The notes under the pieces are model-generated. The model saw only the letters and a program-made list of their open reading frames with translations, searched no databases and was not told the DNA's origin. This document shows positions 42,504 to 52,157 of a DNA stretch of 63,562 nucleotides, piece by piece; position 1 is the first letter of the stretch, and each line of letters opens with the position of its first letter. The position numbers were made by a program, and so were the translations under genes. Source of the DNA: Sulfurospirillum sp964466465 (GTDB lineage: Bacteria; Campylobacterota; Campylobacteria; Campylobacterales; Sulfurospirillaceae). Where the stretch lies: assembly GCA_964466465.1 (NCBI GenBank), contig CAYXNJ010000010.1, positions 1 to 63,562 of the forward strand, read 5' to 3'.

Positions 42504-43610
42504 TTACAGTCCTAAATAGCCAAAGATTTTTTCATAAGCTGCTTTGGTTGTATAGTGTTTAAGGCATTTATCAAATCCACTTTGAGCAATCATCTCCCGC
42601 TCTTTTTCATGATTGATGTAGAATTTTACTTTTTCTAAAAGTTCTTCTTTGTTTTTGTAGGTTTCAATATCTTTGCCTAGAACAAAGTACTCTTCAAGTT
42701 CTTTATGGTGTTGTGTCATATATAAAGAACCCGTCAGCGGTGCTTCAAAGTCTCTGCCTTTGAGAATAAAAATATCATCATTAATGCCAACTCCTGCAAA
42801 ACCTAAAACAATTTTTGCTTGATTGAAAAGCTCTATCATCTCATCAGGCGTTGCATTGCCTTCTTCCCACCCATCTCCTTTGGTTAGGACAGAGATGCCA
42901 TTTTGACGCAAATAGTCAATATACATAGGGCGTGTACCATATTTTGCACCCACGAAAACAACATCATACTGTTTAGGAAGTCCTAATTTTTTATAGACCG
43001 AAGGATTTGCTGCATAAGGTTTATAGAGCGCTTTTCCCCCTTCAATGGCATATTTGATTAAAGCACTTTTTGACGTTGTAAGTGATAAATCAAAGTATGA
43101 ACAGACATCTTTCATACCACGGTAAATTCCATCAGGACCTTTTCGGCTTTTAAATTTTCGCTCATCATCTAAACCTTCATTGATGATCGGCATAGAAAGT
43201 GTTTTAAAAAAATCGAGTGTTTCTTGTGTCAGTGTCCTACCGGATTGATAACATACAATGACGTCAATGGTGTATTGGCTCATTTTTTCTTTAATGAAGT
43301 TAACCATGGCTCGATTGACATCTACTTTTTTGGCATACCAACTTTTGCGCTCATCCTTAGGGTCCATCTCAAAACGAAAGACTTCTCCTAATTCTTGTAG
43401 AGGAAGGTAGGTATTATTGACACTAAACGTTCCATCATACGAAGTTAAGTAGATGATATTGAGTTTGCGACCTGAAAAGGTATTTTCTTGAATTAAGAAG
43501 CTTTCAAAAGGGGGTAGCGCACCAAATTTTTGCACATAGGCTTTTTCATAAAAGCTGTTTTCTGCGTTTAATCGCCATTTGCGGATTTTTTGTTTTAGAG
43601 CACTTATCAT
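42504..43610 (-). CDS. CgeB-like glycosyltransferase
   Basis: The 368-residue protein has VDVIVCYQSGR in the N-terminal half, YDVVFVGAKYGTRPMYI, and ILKGRDFEAPLTGSLYMTQH in the donor-binding region, consistent with the Glyco_trans_1_2/CgeB family. It lies 2 nt from the upstream gene and is part of the leftward operon. Its acceptor is unknown. Confidence 0.78.
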   Translation of the reverse strand: MISALKQKIRKWRLNAENSFYEKAYVQKFGALPPFESFLIQENTFSGRKLNIIYLTSYDGTFSVNNTYLPLQELGEVFRFEMDPKDERKSWYAKKVDVNRAMVNFIKEKMSQYTIDVIVCYQSGRTLTQETLDFFKTLSMPIINEGLDDERKFKSRKGPDGIYRGMKDVCSYFDLSLTTSKSALIKYAIEGGKALYKPYAANPSVYKKLGLPKQYDVVFVGAKYGTRPMYIDYLRQNGISVLTKGDGWEEGNATPDEMIELFNQAKIVLGFAGVGINDDIFILKGRDFEAPLTGSLYMTQHHKELEEYFVLGKDIETYKNKEELLEKVKFYINHEKEREMIAQSGFDKCLKHYTTKAAYEKIFGYLGL

Positions 43611-43612
43611 TG

Positions 43613-44245
43613 TTAAAACTTTGGATTGATCGGCTTAACACCGCTTTTGATAATTTTGGCAGGATTTCCTGCAACAACAGAACCCTCAGGTACATTTTTA
43701 GTGACAACGCTTCCAGCGGCAATGATGGCATTATCGCCAATGTTAACGCCTTTTAGGATGAGAACATTATTGCCAATCCAGACGTTATTGCCAATGATAA
43801 CCTCTTTTGTTTTTAGAGGAATGGTGCCATCTTCTAGAGCATATTCATGAAAATCACTGTCCATGATGGTGACATTCCACGAAATAGCGCATTGATCGCC
43901 AATAGAGACTTTATGCGCAACACGAATGGTCGCTCCTGCGCAAATGTAGGTACTACTTCCAAGACTTAATGTTGCATTTTCTTCAAGGGTTAGGGCACTA
44001 CCCAAGCCTATCATGCTGTTGCCATTTAAAATCAATTGACTATGGCTCATTAAATTAAGATTGCATCCTGTGTGTGTAAACCGAGCAATGGTGCAATCAC
44101 CATAGCCTAGCGTTAGCTTACCGCTTGAGCGTTGTTGTACAGAAGCACTTTTTTTGATACGAATCTTGGCTCGTCCTTTAATGCGAAGCAAAGAGTGCCC
44201 AAGTTTCCAGCGTAAAATAAGTTTATTTAACAGTGTATAAAACAT
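43613..44245 (-). CDS. Hexapeptide-repeat acyltransferase
   Basis: The 210-residue protein has strong left-handed beta-helix repeats, including VIIGNNVWIGNNVLILKGVN and IIAAGSVVTKNVPEGSVVAG, and ends VAGNPAKIIK. It resembles WbbJ/maltose-acetyltransferase-like enzymes and probably O-acetylates a sugar of the surface polymer. It overlaps the upstream gene by 1 nt. Confidence 0.88.
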   Translation of the reverse strand: MFYTLLNKLILRWKLGHSLLRIKGRAKIRIKKSASVQQRSSGKLTLGYGDCTIARFTHTGCNLNLMSHSQLILNGNSMIGLGSALTLEENATLSLGSSTYICAGATIRVAHKVSIGDQCAISWNVTIMDSDFHEYALEDGTIPLKTKEVIIGNNVWIGNNVLILKGVNIGDNAIIAAGSVVTKNVPEGSVVAGNPAKIIKSGVKPINPKF

Positions 44246-45264
44246 TAAAACCTTTCATCTTTCCATTCATAGTTTTCACTCAAGGCTTGGTTGAAAATCG
44301 TTTCTATCATATACTTGGTAATGCGCGTATTGTTGAAAGAGTGTTGTGTCTTCTCCCAACCTTTTTGTGCAATATGTTGACGTTTTTGAATCTCTTTTCG
44401 AAAGTATTGTATTTTTTCGCTCAAATCCTCTAAGGTATCAAAATAGACCACTTCATCGTCGGAGTATAGTAGCTCCATTTTGGGGATACGAGGCGAAAAT
44501 GTCAAGATGCCGTTACCTGTAAGCTGGACTATCCGATCTGACATGTAAAGCTCAACATCATTACGACGGTTGTAGCTCATTGACATGGAGGTGTTGGAAA
44601 GAAGGTCATAATAGTCACTGCCAAAGAGCGGTTTATAGTCTAAGCAACCGCAGAATTTGGAGGATAAGGATGAGACTTTTTGATGAAGACTCACGAGAAA
44701 AGCTTGTCTCTCAGGCTCTTTATAGTCTCTGCCACAAAAAGCGAAATCATACGTAAGAGCTGTTTTAGTGAAATTTTGATGTGTTTCAACGCTAGGATCA
44801 CACATGTTTGGTAGGTATGCTACAGTGTTTGTAGAACGTTTAAACTCTTTTAAGAGTGTTCCACTGGTTGTCGCAAAGAAACAGTCTAAAAATGGAAGTT
44901 TTGTCAGAATGTTCTCGCGGTGATGATCCATCCAAAGCGGATCAACAAACCACATCGCAATTTTTATAGAAGGGATGAGCTCTTTGATTCGTGAGAGTGT
45001 TTGAGGCTCAATGATCTCTGTGTGTCCTAAAAGAAGAAGCTCTGGTTTGACATTTTGACAGGTCTCAATCAATTTGAGGTTGGCTTTTTTCTTGCCTAAG
45101 CTTTTCGTTTTAAGCCAGTTTTCGGAACGCGCGACATCTCTGTAGCTAAAATTATAAACATAATGACCATTGCGAATGAGTCCATTGCTGATTTTATCGT
45201 CGGTAAAATAGTAGTTTGCACCATACTTAAAAACGCTGAAATTTGCAGCGTGTACAATTCTCAT
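44245..45264 (-). CDS. CgeB-like glycosyltransferase
   Basis: The 339-residue protein starts MRIVHAANFSVFKYG and has a central AMWFVDPLWMDHHRE and a late YMSDRIVQLTGNGILTFS, the CgeB-family donor-site pattern with a degenerate arrangement. It is the third CgeB-like gene in the block. It overlaps the deacetylase gene by 4 nt. Confidence 0.75.
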   Translation of the reverse strand: MRIVHAANFSVFKYGANYYFTDDKISNGLIRNGHYVYNFSYRDVARSENWLKTKSLGKKKANLKLIETCQNVKPELLLLGHTEIIEPQTLSRIKELIPSIKIAMWFVDPLWMDHHRENILTKLPFLDCFFATTSGTLLKEFKRSTNTVAYLPNMCDPSVETHQNFTKTALTYDFAFCGRDYKEPERQAFLVSLHQKVSSLSSKFCGCLDYKPLFGSDYYDLLSNTSMSMSYNRRNDVELYMSDRIVQLTGNGILTFSPRIPKMELLYSDDEVVYFDTLEDLSEKIQYFRKEIQKRQHIAQKGWEKTQHSFNNTRITKYMIETIFNQALSENYEWKDERF

Positions 45265-46091
45265 CGATTTTTTCCTTTGGTGATTTTCAGCATAAAATCT
45301 ATCATTCCTTGTCGTCCACTTATCATGACGCGTTTGAGTTGAAATTTATTGGAATTTTCCCACGCTTCGTATCCGCTTTGTGTTGTAACGGCATTGGTAT
45401 AGCCACTTTGTGCGACTAAAGAGACATCATCCTTATCAAAAAAACCGAAAGGATAAGCGAAGCTATCGCAGAGTATAGCATATTGTTCCTCAAGCATTAT
45501 TTTGGAGCGGGCAATTTCACTCTGTTTCTCTTCATGACTCAGTGTTGGCAAATTGACGTGATTGAGGGTATGACTGCCAAATTCTATGAGTCCAGAGGAG
45601 AGCATCTCTTGCACCATTTCATGACTTAACATAGGCTCAGAGTTAAGTTCTTGACTACTTTGCTTGGTATCTTTATCGCTTGCCCATGTTTGATGAAAGC
45701 GATTAACGACCAGATAGATGGTCGCTTTCATCTTGTATTTTTTCAAAAGAGCGAATGCGTTGGTGTAGTTGTCGGCATAGCCATCATCGAAAGTGAGTAC
45801 AATCGTTTTGGGCGGCACAATCTCACATTTAGCAAGCTCTCGCATCGTCATAGAAATCCAGCCATTTTTTTTCAACCACCGAAGCTGCTTTTCAAACTCT
45901 GAGGGGGGAACACGCAAGCGATTGAATTTTGACTTACTTTTGGGCAAATGAGGACTCACCATGTGGTACATTAAAATGCGAGGAAAAAGGATGTTTACAT
46001 TTGGACGCCACCACGCATGGCGCAAAGACCAGTAAACAAAAAGAATCACAAGTGTGGGAAAAAGAAGTAAGGCAAAACTAAAACTATTCAT
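45261..46091 (-). CDS. Membrane-anchored polysaccharide deacetylase
   Basis: The 276-residue protein has one N-terminal membrane helix (about 5-24) and a NodB homology domain: TFDDGYADNY with the catalytic and metal aspartates, then GSHTLNHVNL with the metal-binding histidines. The enzyme would remove N- or O-acetyl groups from a surface glycan in the periplasm. ATG 46091 overlaps the upstream stop by 4 nt. The substrate is not known. Confidence 0.9.
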   Translation of the reverse strand: MNSFSFALLLFPTLVILFVYWSLRHAWWRPNVNILFPRILMYHMVSPHLPKSKSKFNRLRVPPSEFEKQLRWLKKNGWISMTMRELAKCEIVPPKTIVLTFDDGYADNYTNAFALLKKYKMKATIYLVVNRFHQTWASDKDTKQSSQELNSEPMLSHEMVQEMLSSGLIEFGSHTLNHVNLPTLSHEEKQSEIARSKIMLEEQYAILCDSFAYPFGFFDKDDVSLVAQSGYTNAVTTQSGYEAWENSNKFQLKRVMISGRQGMIDFMLKITKGKNR

Positions 46092-48160
46092 AGCACACTC
46101 CTGTACAAAGAGACAAGTTGTTCTGTTGCGGCAGTTGTCGTAAAGTTGCCTAATGCTTTTTCTTTCAGTGGTCGAATAAGCGTTTCAAATGCAGAATAAT
46201 TCTTTTTTACTTCAATAATTTTTTCTTTTAAAAGGTCTTCTTGGAAGATCATATCTTCTAAAAGAACTTCTGTTGCAATGCCTACAGGCGTTGAAATAAG
46301 TGCAGGGGCATAAAAAAGCCCTTCTAAAATCGTGTATGAAAAGCCTTCACTTTTAGAGTTAACCACGAGCAGATCAACCGAAGCCATCAAGGAGGGTATA
46401 TCTTCAACAAAGCCTATCAGTTCTACTTTACCATTTAGGTTTAGCGTGGTGATTTGCTCTTGAAGGGCATCTTTTTGAGGTCCAACGCCTGCAATAATGA
46501 GTTTACATGCAAAAGGAAGGTTGGGCATAACATCGATGAGTTTATCAAATTGTTTGATGGGATCGAGCCTACCGACACATAGCAGTGTAAACACATCGGA
46601 TTTGGGAAGAGGGTTGGGCCGTTTATAGGTCAGTCCATTAAAAATAATAGCTACATTGTCTTTTTTTATGGAGTTGGCGACAACGCTTGAAACGGCGATG
46701 GGGTATTGCACTTTATTGAAAATGGCACCTTTGCGGTCATTGTGCTTGGTGGCAAAATGCTTAAATGCCCCCAAGGATTGATGAATATTATAGATAAGTT
46801 CCGTGGCTTTTGCGCTGTGCGAATGAACAATAAAGGGGCGATATGTTTTGATGATGTGTGTGATAGCGCTTTTTAAAAAAGGGTTGTGCCGTGAGGTGTT
46901 TTCTGTTAGTTCTATCACATTCACGCGGGGGTCAAAATGCTCACGATACTCTGTGTTTTGAGGAACGATGGCTACGATGTTAAAAGGGTAATTTACGAGT
47001 TCATTGCAGGTATCGACAAAGTTTTTCTCGGCACCGCCGTATTTGGCACTGAGATTGATGTGACAAAGGGTTGGTTGGAGAATTTTTTGATAGACGTTTA
47101 ATGTAGCATCGACCATCTGCTTCAGTGAAAAATTTTGGCTGATGTAGGCGTAGCCATCAAAGTGAAGATTTTTTGCTTGGATGATTTTTTCTGCTAAGTC
47201 TTTGGCATCACCAATTTTGGTAAAGTAGCCATGAATTCCCTCTCCAATGATGTCTAAAACTCCTCCATGACCTGTTGCCACAACAGGAGTGTTGAGGGCA
47301 ATAGCCTCAGCAACACTCCTTCCAAAGCTTTCAGGTTTTTTAGAACTACTGACGACGACATCGCTAAGAGAATAAATCTCTGCAACTTTATCGCTACTTC
47401 CACAAAAATGAATATGTTCTGATATTTTTAGCGATTCTACAAGGCTTTGAAGTGAGGCAAAGTAGTTTTGTTTGTCTTCTCTCACACCTCCCACAATTAA
47501 TCCGACAATATGTGGAAAATCCTCTTTAATCATAGCAATAGCTTTGATAAATGTTTCAATATCTTTGAGCTGTGTAATACGTCCTACGGTGCTAACAACA
47601 AGTTTGTTCTCAAGATGAAATTGATGTTTAAAACCTTGGATAAATGAAGCATCAAGATGGTTGGGATTGAACTTTTCCAAATCAATACCACGAGGAATCA
47701 CCGTTATTTTTTGTAGAGGAGTGTTATAGTGCTTTTGGATGTACTGCTTTATAGCGTTACTCACACAAATGACATGTTCTCCTTGGCTCATAATGCGGCT
47801 GTATGAACTGACACTGTTAAAACCATGTACGGTAGTGATGAAAGGAATGTGCAGGCATTGATTCACAAGATACGCCATCCACGCAGGAACACGACTTCTC
47901 GCATGAACGATGTCAGGCTTCAGTGCTTTGAGTGTTTGATAGAGCTTAAAGATACGCCAAGGAGCGCTCAATATATTTTTAGAGCAGACATCAAGCTTTA
48001 CATGTAAAGCCCCATCGCTTTCTAACTGAGCTACTAATTTACCGCCATGACTGATGACAACGCTTTTGTGACCTTGTTTTACCATCTCTCGTGAAAGTTC
48101 GATGACACCACGCTCAACGCCACCTTCATTCAGTTCGGGAATCAGTTGAACAACTTTCAT
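46088..48160 (-). CDS. Double-domain family 4 glycosyltransferase (GT4-GT4 fusion)
   Basis: The 690-residue protein contains two complete GT4-type units in one chain. Unit 1 (about 1-365) starts MKVVQLIPELNEGGVERGV and has VVSSSKKPESFGRSVAEAIA. Unit 2 (about 367-690) starts HINLSAKYGGAEKNFVDTC and has VGRLDPIKQF and VVNSKSEGFSYTILEG. Each has the GT4 E-x7-E-type donor region. The fusion could add two successive residues; no frame disruption is seen. It overlaps the ELM1-like gene by 4 nt. Confidence 0.87.
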   Translation of the reverse strand: MKVVQLIPELNEGGVERGVIELSREMVKQGHKSVVISHGGKLVAQLESDGALHVKLDVCSKNILSAPWRIFKLYQTLKALKPDIVHARSRVPAWMAYLVNQCLHIPFITTVHGFNSVSSYSRIMSQGEHVICVSNAIKQYIQKHYNTPLQKITVIPRGIDLEKFNPNHLDASFIQGFKHQFHLENKLVVSTVGRITQLKDIETFIKAIAMIKEDFPHIVGLIVGGVREDKQNYFASLQSLVESLKISEHIHFCGSSDKVAEIYSLSDVVVSSSKKPESFGRSVAEAIALNTPVVATGHGGVLDIIGEGIHGYFTKIGDAKDLAEKIIQAKNLHFDGYAYISQNFSLKQMVDATLNVYQKILQPTLCHINLSAKYGGAEKNFVDTCNELVNYPFNIVAIVPQNTEYREHFDPRVNVIELTENTSRHNPFLKSAITHIIKTYRPFIVHSHSAKATELIYNIHQSLGAFKHFATKHNDRKGAIFNKVQYPIAVSSVVANSIKKDNVAIIFNGLTYKRPNPLPKSDVFTLLCVGRLDPIKQFDKLIDVMPNLPFACKLIIAGVGPQKDALQEQITTLNLNGKVELIGFVEDIPSLMASVDLLVVNSKSEGFSYTILEGLFYAPALISTPVGIATEVLLEDMIFQEDLLKEKIIEVKKNYSAFETLIRPLKEKALGNFTTTAATEQLVSLYRSVL

Positions 48161-49050
48161 GAAAGAGCCTTTTTGGCGTAATGCTTAAAGTCTATCTTTT
48201 TATTTTTATGGCCTAACATTCCATCAAAAAGATGCACATAGCCTTCTTTTTCAAGGTTTTGTGCGAGGGTGAAAAATTTGTTATTTTTGTTTTCACTCAG
48301 TGGCAAGATTTCAATACAGGAAGTGCCATAACTGATTGCTTCGCTGATCATTGAAGTTGAGTCAATGGTGATGAAAACTACCTCACAATGATGTAGAAAA
48401 TCAGCAATAGGATTGATCTTGTTTTGCGAAAAAATAACGCTGTACGCAAAAGGGTAGTTTTCAATGAGCTCTTCAATCTCTTTAGGCGTTCGTGGTGAAG
48501 TGGTTACTGCAATTTCATAGTCTTGGAATTCTTTAAAAATAAAGTCAAGCTGGCTTTTAACGCGATCTACACTCATCTTGAAATGGGCATTATTGCCACC
48601 AATGATCACGCCCACCGACTTGTTTTTAGGCGCAAAAAGTCCTTTGGGCTCAACATAACTAAAGTTGGCAGGAAGTGTGATGATGTTGGCTTGCTTGGGA
48701 GGATGGTCATGGCTTTGCGCAAAAATAAGGTCAAAATCGTAGCGGTAACTTTGTGGAAGCATCATTGTAACAGATTTGATATCAAGCGCTTTTGAGAGGG
48801 TTTTAGCTGCGTAATAGGTACTTGAACCTGCACAGACAATCAGGTCATATTTTTTATCTATCATTGGGTCTAATTTAAAGAGTTTTGACGTGTAAATTTT
48901 GCACTGATCGAGCAGATACGAGAGTAGTTTACAGGCTTTACATGTAAAGTGAACACGAACAATTTCGTAGTGTGCTCCAAGGTGTTTGGTAAAAGCAATA
49001 GACTGGTTCAGATGCCCCATTCTTCCATCACTTAAGATTAATATTTTCAC
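48157..49050 (-). CDS. ELM1/GtrOC1-family protein
   Basis: The 297-residue protein begins KILILSDGRMGHLNQ and has VGVIIGGNNAHFKM, TTSPRTPKEIEE and a late DSTSMISEAISYG, matching the ELM1 family (named from a mitochondrial fission protein), which has a glycosyltransferase-like fold and occurs in LPS loci. GTG 49050 has GGAG 9 nt upstream and overlaps the lpxL-like stop by 4 nt. A glycosyl-transfer role is suspected, not proved. Confidence 0.75.
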   Translation of the reverse strand: MKILILSDGRMGHLNQSIAFTKHLGAHYEIVRVHFTCKACKLLSYLLDQCKIYTSKLFKLDPMIDKKYDLIVCAGSSTYYAAKTLSKALDIKSVTMMLPQSYRYDFDLIFAQSHDHPPKQANIITLPANFSYVEPKGLFAPKNKSVGVIIGGNNAHFKMSVDRVKSQLDFIFKEFQDYEIAVTTSPRTPKEIEELIENYPFAYSVIFSQNKINPIADFLHHCEVVFITIDSTSMISEAISYGTSCIEILPLSENKNNKFFTLAQNLEKEGYVHLFDGMLGHKNKKIDFKHYAKKALS

Positions 49051-49937
49051 TTTGGTAATCTCCAGCGATTGTGCATCCAAAACCACTGTTCTGGATACGC
49101 TCTGATAACCTCTTCCATGATGTCATTATAAAATTGTGTCATTTTGGCAATACGTTCCGTCTGATTCTCTTCTTCTTGTGCAATGTATTCGATAGGCTCA
49201 AGGGTGAGAATTCTATAGTGACCATTAGGCTGTCTAATAGCAAACATTGGTAAAACCAGAGGATTGTACTTGAGTTTTAGTATAGCAATGGAATTCGTAG
49301 TATCAGCAGGGTGATCAAAAAATCTTACAGGAATGCTACTTGGTCCGCCTGATTTTTGATCGATTAAAAGACCTACAGTCTCTTTATTGCGTAGTGCTCG
49401 AATCATGCCTGTTGCAGCTAGTTCTTTGTATAAATTTTGATTCCCAAATTTTTCTCGAAAAGGCGTTGTAAGTCTTTCTTCAATATATTTGTTATTGCCT
49501 CTTCGTCCAACAACTTTTAGAGGGAATCCCTTATATGCAACATAATGTGCCAACAGTTCCCAATTAGAGAAATGTGCTGTAAGCATAATAATGCCGTTTT
49601 TAGCGCTTGATGAGTATTTCTTTACCTCTTCTATTGCCTCTTCACCATTCTCAACCATTGCATTCATATCAAGCTTGTCAGTCATCATCAACAAAATTTC
49701 GGCAATTGTTATAGCAACATTTTCATATATTTTTTGAGCTAACGCAAGAACTTCATTCTCACTCATTTGCGGATAAATCAGTTGAAGGTTTTTCAAGGTT
49801 AAATTACGTCTGCGTTTTTCAAATTTAAAAAAGAGCAAAGCGACATTTTTACAGAGCGCATAGGTTGCATTATTAGGTAGAATCTTCGTTAAAGATAAGA
49901 AACTTTTTACCAAAAAATATTCTAAAAAATCCCTCAT
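49047..49937 (-). CDS. lpxL: LpxL/HtrB-family lipid A acyltransferase
   Basis: The 296-residue protein has an N-terminal membrane helix, the catalytic HFSNWE (HxxxxE form, about residue 121), GLLIDQK and the terminal WFWMHNRW block, typical of late lipid A acyltransferases. It adds a secondary acyl chain to the lipid A precursor. It is the first gene of the leftward block. LpxL versus LpxM-type specificity cannot be told. Confidence 0.92.
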   Translation of the reverse strand: MRDFLEYFLVKSFLSLTKILPNNATYALCKNVALLFFKFEKRRRNLTLKNLQLIYPQMSENEVLALAQKIYENVAITIAEILLMMTDKLDMNAMVENGEEAIEEVKKYSSSAKNGIIMLTAHFSNWELLAHYVAYKGFPLKVVGRRGNNKYIEERLTTPFREKFGNQNLYKELAATGMIRALRNKETVGLLIDQKSGGPSSIPVRFFDHPADTTNSIAILKLKYNPLVLPMFAIRQPNGHYRILTLEPIEYIAQEEENQTERIAKMTQFYNDIMEEVIRAYPEQWFWMHNRWRLPK

Positions 49938-50000
49938 ATAATTACTTTCAAAATAGAATTAAGCTAATATTGTATCTAAAATGAGCCAAAGAGGTACTTA

Positions 50001-50789
50001 ATGATCTGTGTGTTTGACGTAGAGACCATCCCTGATACCAAGCTGATTCGAAATGTTCTGCATCTTGAAGGAGAAGATCTTGAAGTTTCTCTTTTAGCGA
50101 TGAAAGAACAAGAAGAAAAAACGGGAAGCAGTTTTTTGCCCATCTCTTTTCATAAAATTGTGGCGATTTCTGCTGTCATCGCTGATGATTTTGGCATCTT
50201 TCGCAAAGTGAGCAGCATTGAGGGAAAGAATGAATATGAGATGATTAAAAATTTTCTAGGTTTCATCAACAAACACAATCCCAAGTTAATTAGTTTTAAT
50301 GGCAGAAGTTTTGACATGCCTCTTTTGATGCTTCGAGCCATGCAGTATAACCTTACCTGTAATGCTTATTTTGAAGTTGAAAATAAAGAGCTGAATAAAA
50401 ACAAATGGGAAAATTACCGCTCTCGTTACAGTGATCGCTTTCATGTGGATTTGTTAGACCACCTCTGTGAGTTTGGTGCAGTTAGAGGCATGAAGTTAGA
50501 TCATGTCTGTTCTATGGTAGGGCTTCCTGGAAAGTATGATGTCCATGGTGATCAGGTGATGGAGCTTTATTATGCGGGCGAAATAGATGTTATTAAGGAG
50601 TATTGCGAGAGTGATGTACTCAACACCTACTGGCTATTTTTAAAGTATGAACTCTTAAAAGGAAATCTCATTATAGAGGATTATCAGCGTGCATTAGCTA
50701 CAATGCAAGAAAATTTGCGTTCCGATAAGTCCTATACGGACGTCTTTGGTATCGCAATCGAAGAAGAATTATACAAGGAGAACCATTGA
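50001..50789 (+). CDS. PolB-associated 3'-5' exonuclease-like protein
   Basis: The 262-residue protein starts MICVFDVETIPD, with the ExoI-like DxE motif, and has LISFNGRSFDMPLL and a late EYCESDVLNTYWLF, the three exonuclease acidic motifs of the DnaQ-like fold. It is like the stand-alone exonucleases related to the PolB proofreading domain. It lies next to a phosphomannomutase gene and overlaps it by 4 nt, with no obvious functional link to sugar synthesis. Confidence 0.9.
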   Translation: MICVFDVETIPDTKLIRNVLHLEGEDLEVSLLAMKEQEEKTGSSFLPISFHKIVAISAVIADDFGIFRKVSSIEGKNEYEMIKNFLGFINKHNPKLISFNGRSFDMPLLMLRAMQYNLTCNAYFEVENKELNKNKWENYRSRYSDRFHVDLLDHLCEFGAVRGMKLDHVCSMVGLPGKYDVHGDQVMELYYAGEIDVIKEYCESDVLNTYWLFLKYELLKGNLIIEDYQRALATMQENLRSDKSYTDVFGIAIEEELYKENH

Positions 50790-52156
50790 AAACGATATTT
50801 AGAGAGTATGACATCAGAGGTATCTACGAGAAAGAGCTTAACGAACAAACAGTAAAACTCATTGGTTATTTTTTAGGAAAACAGATTGCAAAAGTGGGCA
50901 AAACAGTTGCAATTGGCTATGACGCACGTTCTCACTCACCAATTTTATGTGAGTATCTTACCAGTGGCTTAAATAAAGCAGGTTGTAAAGTACTTACGAT
51001 GGGACTCGTTGCAACGCCTGTCAATTACTTTAGTAACTTTCAAGAGTTTGATGGTGTAACGCCTAATGCTTCGATTATGATTACAGGCTCTCACAATCCA
51101 AGCGAATACAATGGTTTTAAAATCACCATCGATAAAAAACCTTTCTTTGGTGAAGACATTTATGCGCTTGGTCGCGAGATTATGCAAAATTATGCGATGG
51201 AAATTGAAGATGATTTAAGCTCTACATTTATCAATGCCAAAGAGCGCTATATTGCGTATCTGATTAAAGAATTTGACCACCTAAAAGGGTTCAACCAACC
51301 CTTCGTCTATGACTGTGGAAACGGTGTTGCAGGTGTAGTGGTACAAGATGTGTTTAAAGCTCTAGGCTTTACCTGCAAAGGTCTGTACACAGACCCAGAT
51401 GGAACGTTCCCAAATCATCATCCTGATCCAACCGTAGAAAAAAATCTCAAAGACATTAAAAAAGAGCTTGAAGGTGACTATGCCCTTGGGTTTGCATACG
51501 ATGGCGATGCCGATAGAATTGCCTTTTTGACAAAGCATAACAATGTCAAAGGCGACATCATGGCGATTCTTTTCTCAAGCGCTATGAAAAACCCTACGGT
51601 GATTGGTGAAGTGAAATGTTCTCAAGTCATGTACGATGAGATCAACAAACGTGGCAAGGCAATTATGTACAAAACAGGTCACAGTAACCTCAAAGTGATG
51701 ATTGCCAAAACGAATGCCGATTTTGCGGCAGAAGTGAGCGGTCACCTTTTCTTTAATGACCGTTATTTTGGCTACGATGACGCGATTTACGCGACACTTC
51801 GTATGATTGAAATGGTGAAAAATGGTTTAGATGTTGACGCGGAAATTGCAAAATTGCCAGTTGTTTATTCTACTGAAGAATTAAAAGTTGAAACCAATGA
51901 AAACGACAAGTTCCCTCTTGTTGAAAAAGTAAAAGAGCTTTTGAAAAATCCTCCAAAAGATTTTCCTGCTATTAAAGAGATTGTTGATGTTGATGGCGTT
52001 AGGGTTATCTTTAATGATGGCTGGGGGTTAGTGCGAGCAAGTAATACAACACCAGTTTTAGTCACTCGTTTTGAATCGACCAATGCTGATAATGCGAAAC
52101 TTTATGAGAAAAAGCTCAATGAGCTTATCGAAACAGCGAAAGCGGAGCTTCACTAA
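50786..52156 (+). CDS. Phosphomannomutase/phosphoglucomutase
   Basis: The 456-residue enzyme interconverts hexose 6- and 1-phosphates and supplies sugar 1-phosphates for nucleotide sugars. It starts REYDIRGIYEKELNE, has the catalytic phosphoserine block TGSHNPSEYNGFK, metal-binding DGDADRIAFL, and a late NTTPVLVTRFE phosphate loop. It starts at TTG 50786 with AAGGAG upstream, 4 nt inside the previous gene. It could be ManB or AlgC-like; it precedes rfbA by 1 nt. Confidence 0.9.
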   Translation: MKTIFREYDIRGIYEKELNEQTVKLIGYFLGKQIAKVGKTVAIGYDARSHSPILCEYLTSGLNKAGCKVLTMGLVATPVNYFSNFQEFDGVTPNASIMITGSHNPSEYNGFKITIDKKPFFGEDIYALGREIMQNYAMEIEDDLSSTFINAKERYIAYLIKEFDHLKGFNQPFVYDCGNGVAGVVVQDVFKALGFTCKGLYTDPDGTFPNHHPDPTVEKNLKDIKKELEGDYALGFAYDGDADRIAFLTKHNNVKGDIMAILFSSAMKNPTVIGEVKCSQVMYDEINKRGKAIMYKTGHSNLKVMIAKTNADFAAEVSGHLFFNDRYFGYDDAIYATLRMIEMVKNGLDVDAEIAKLPVVYSTEELKVETNENDKFPLVEKVKELLKNPPKDFPAIKEIVDVDGVRVIFNDGWGLVRASNTTPVLVTRFESTNADNAKLYEKKLNELIETAKAELH

Positions 52157-52157
52157 C

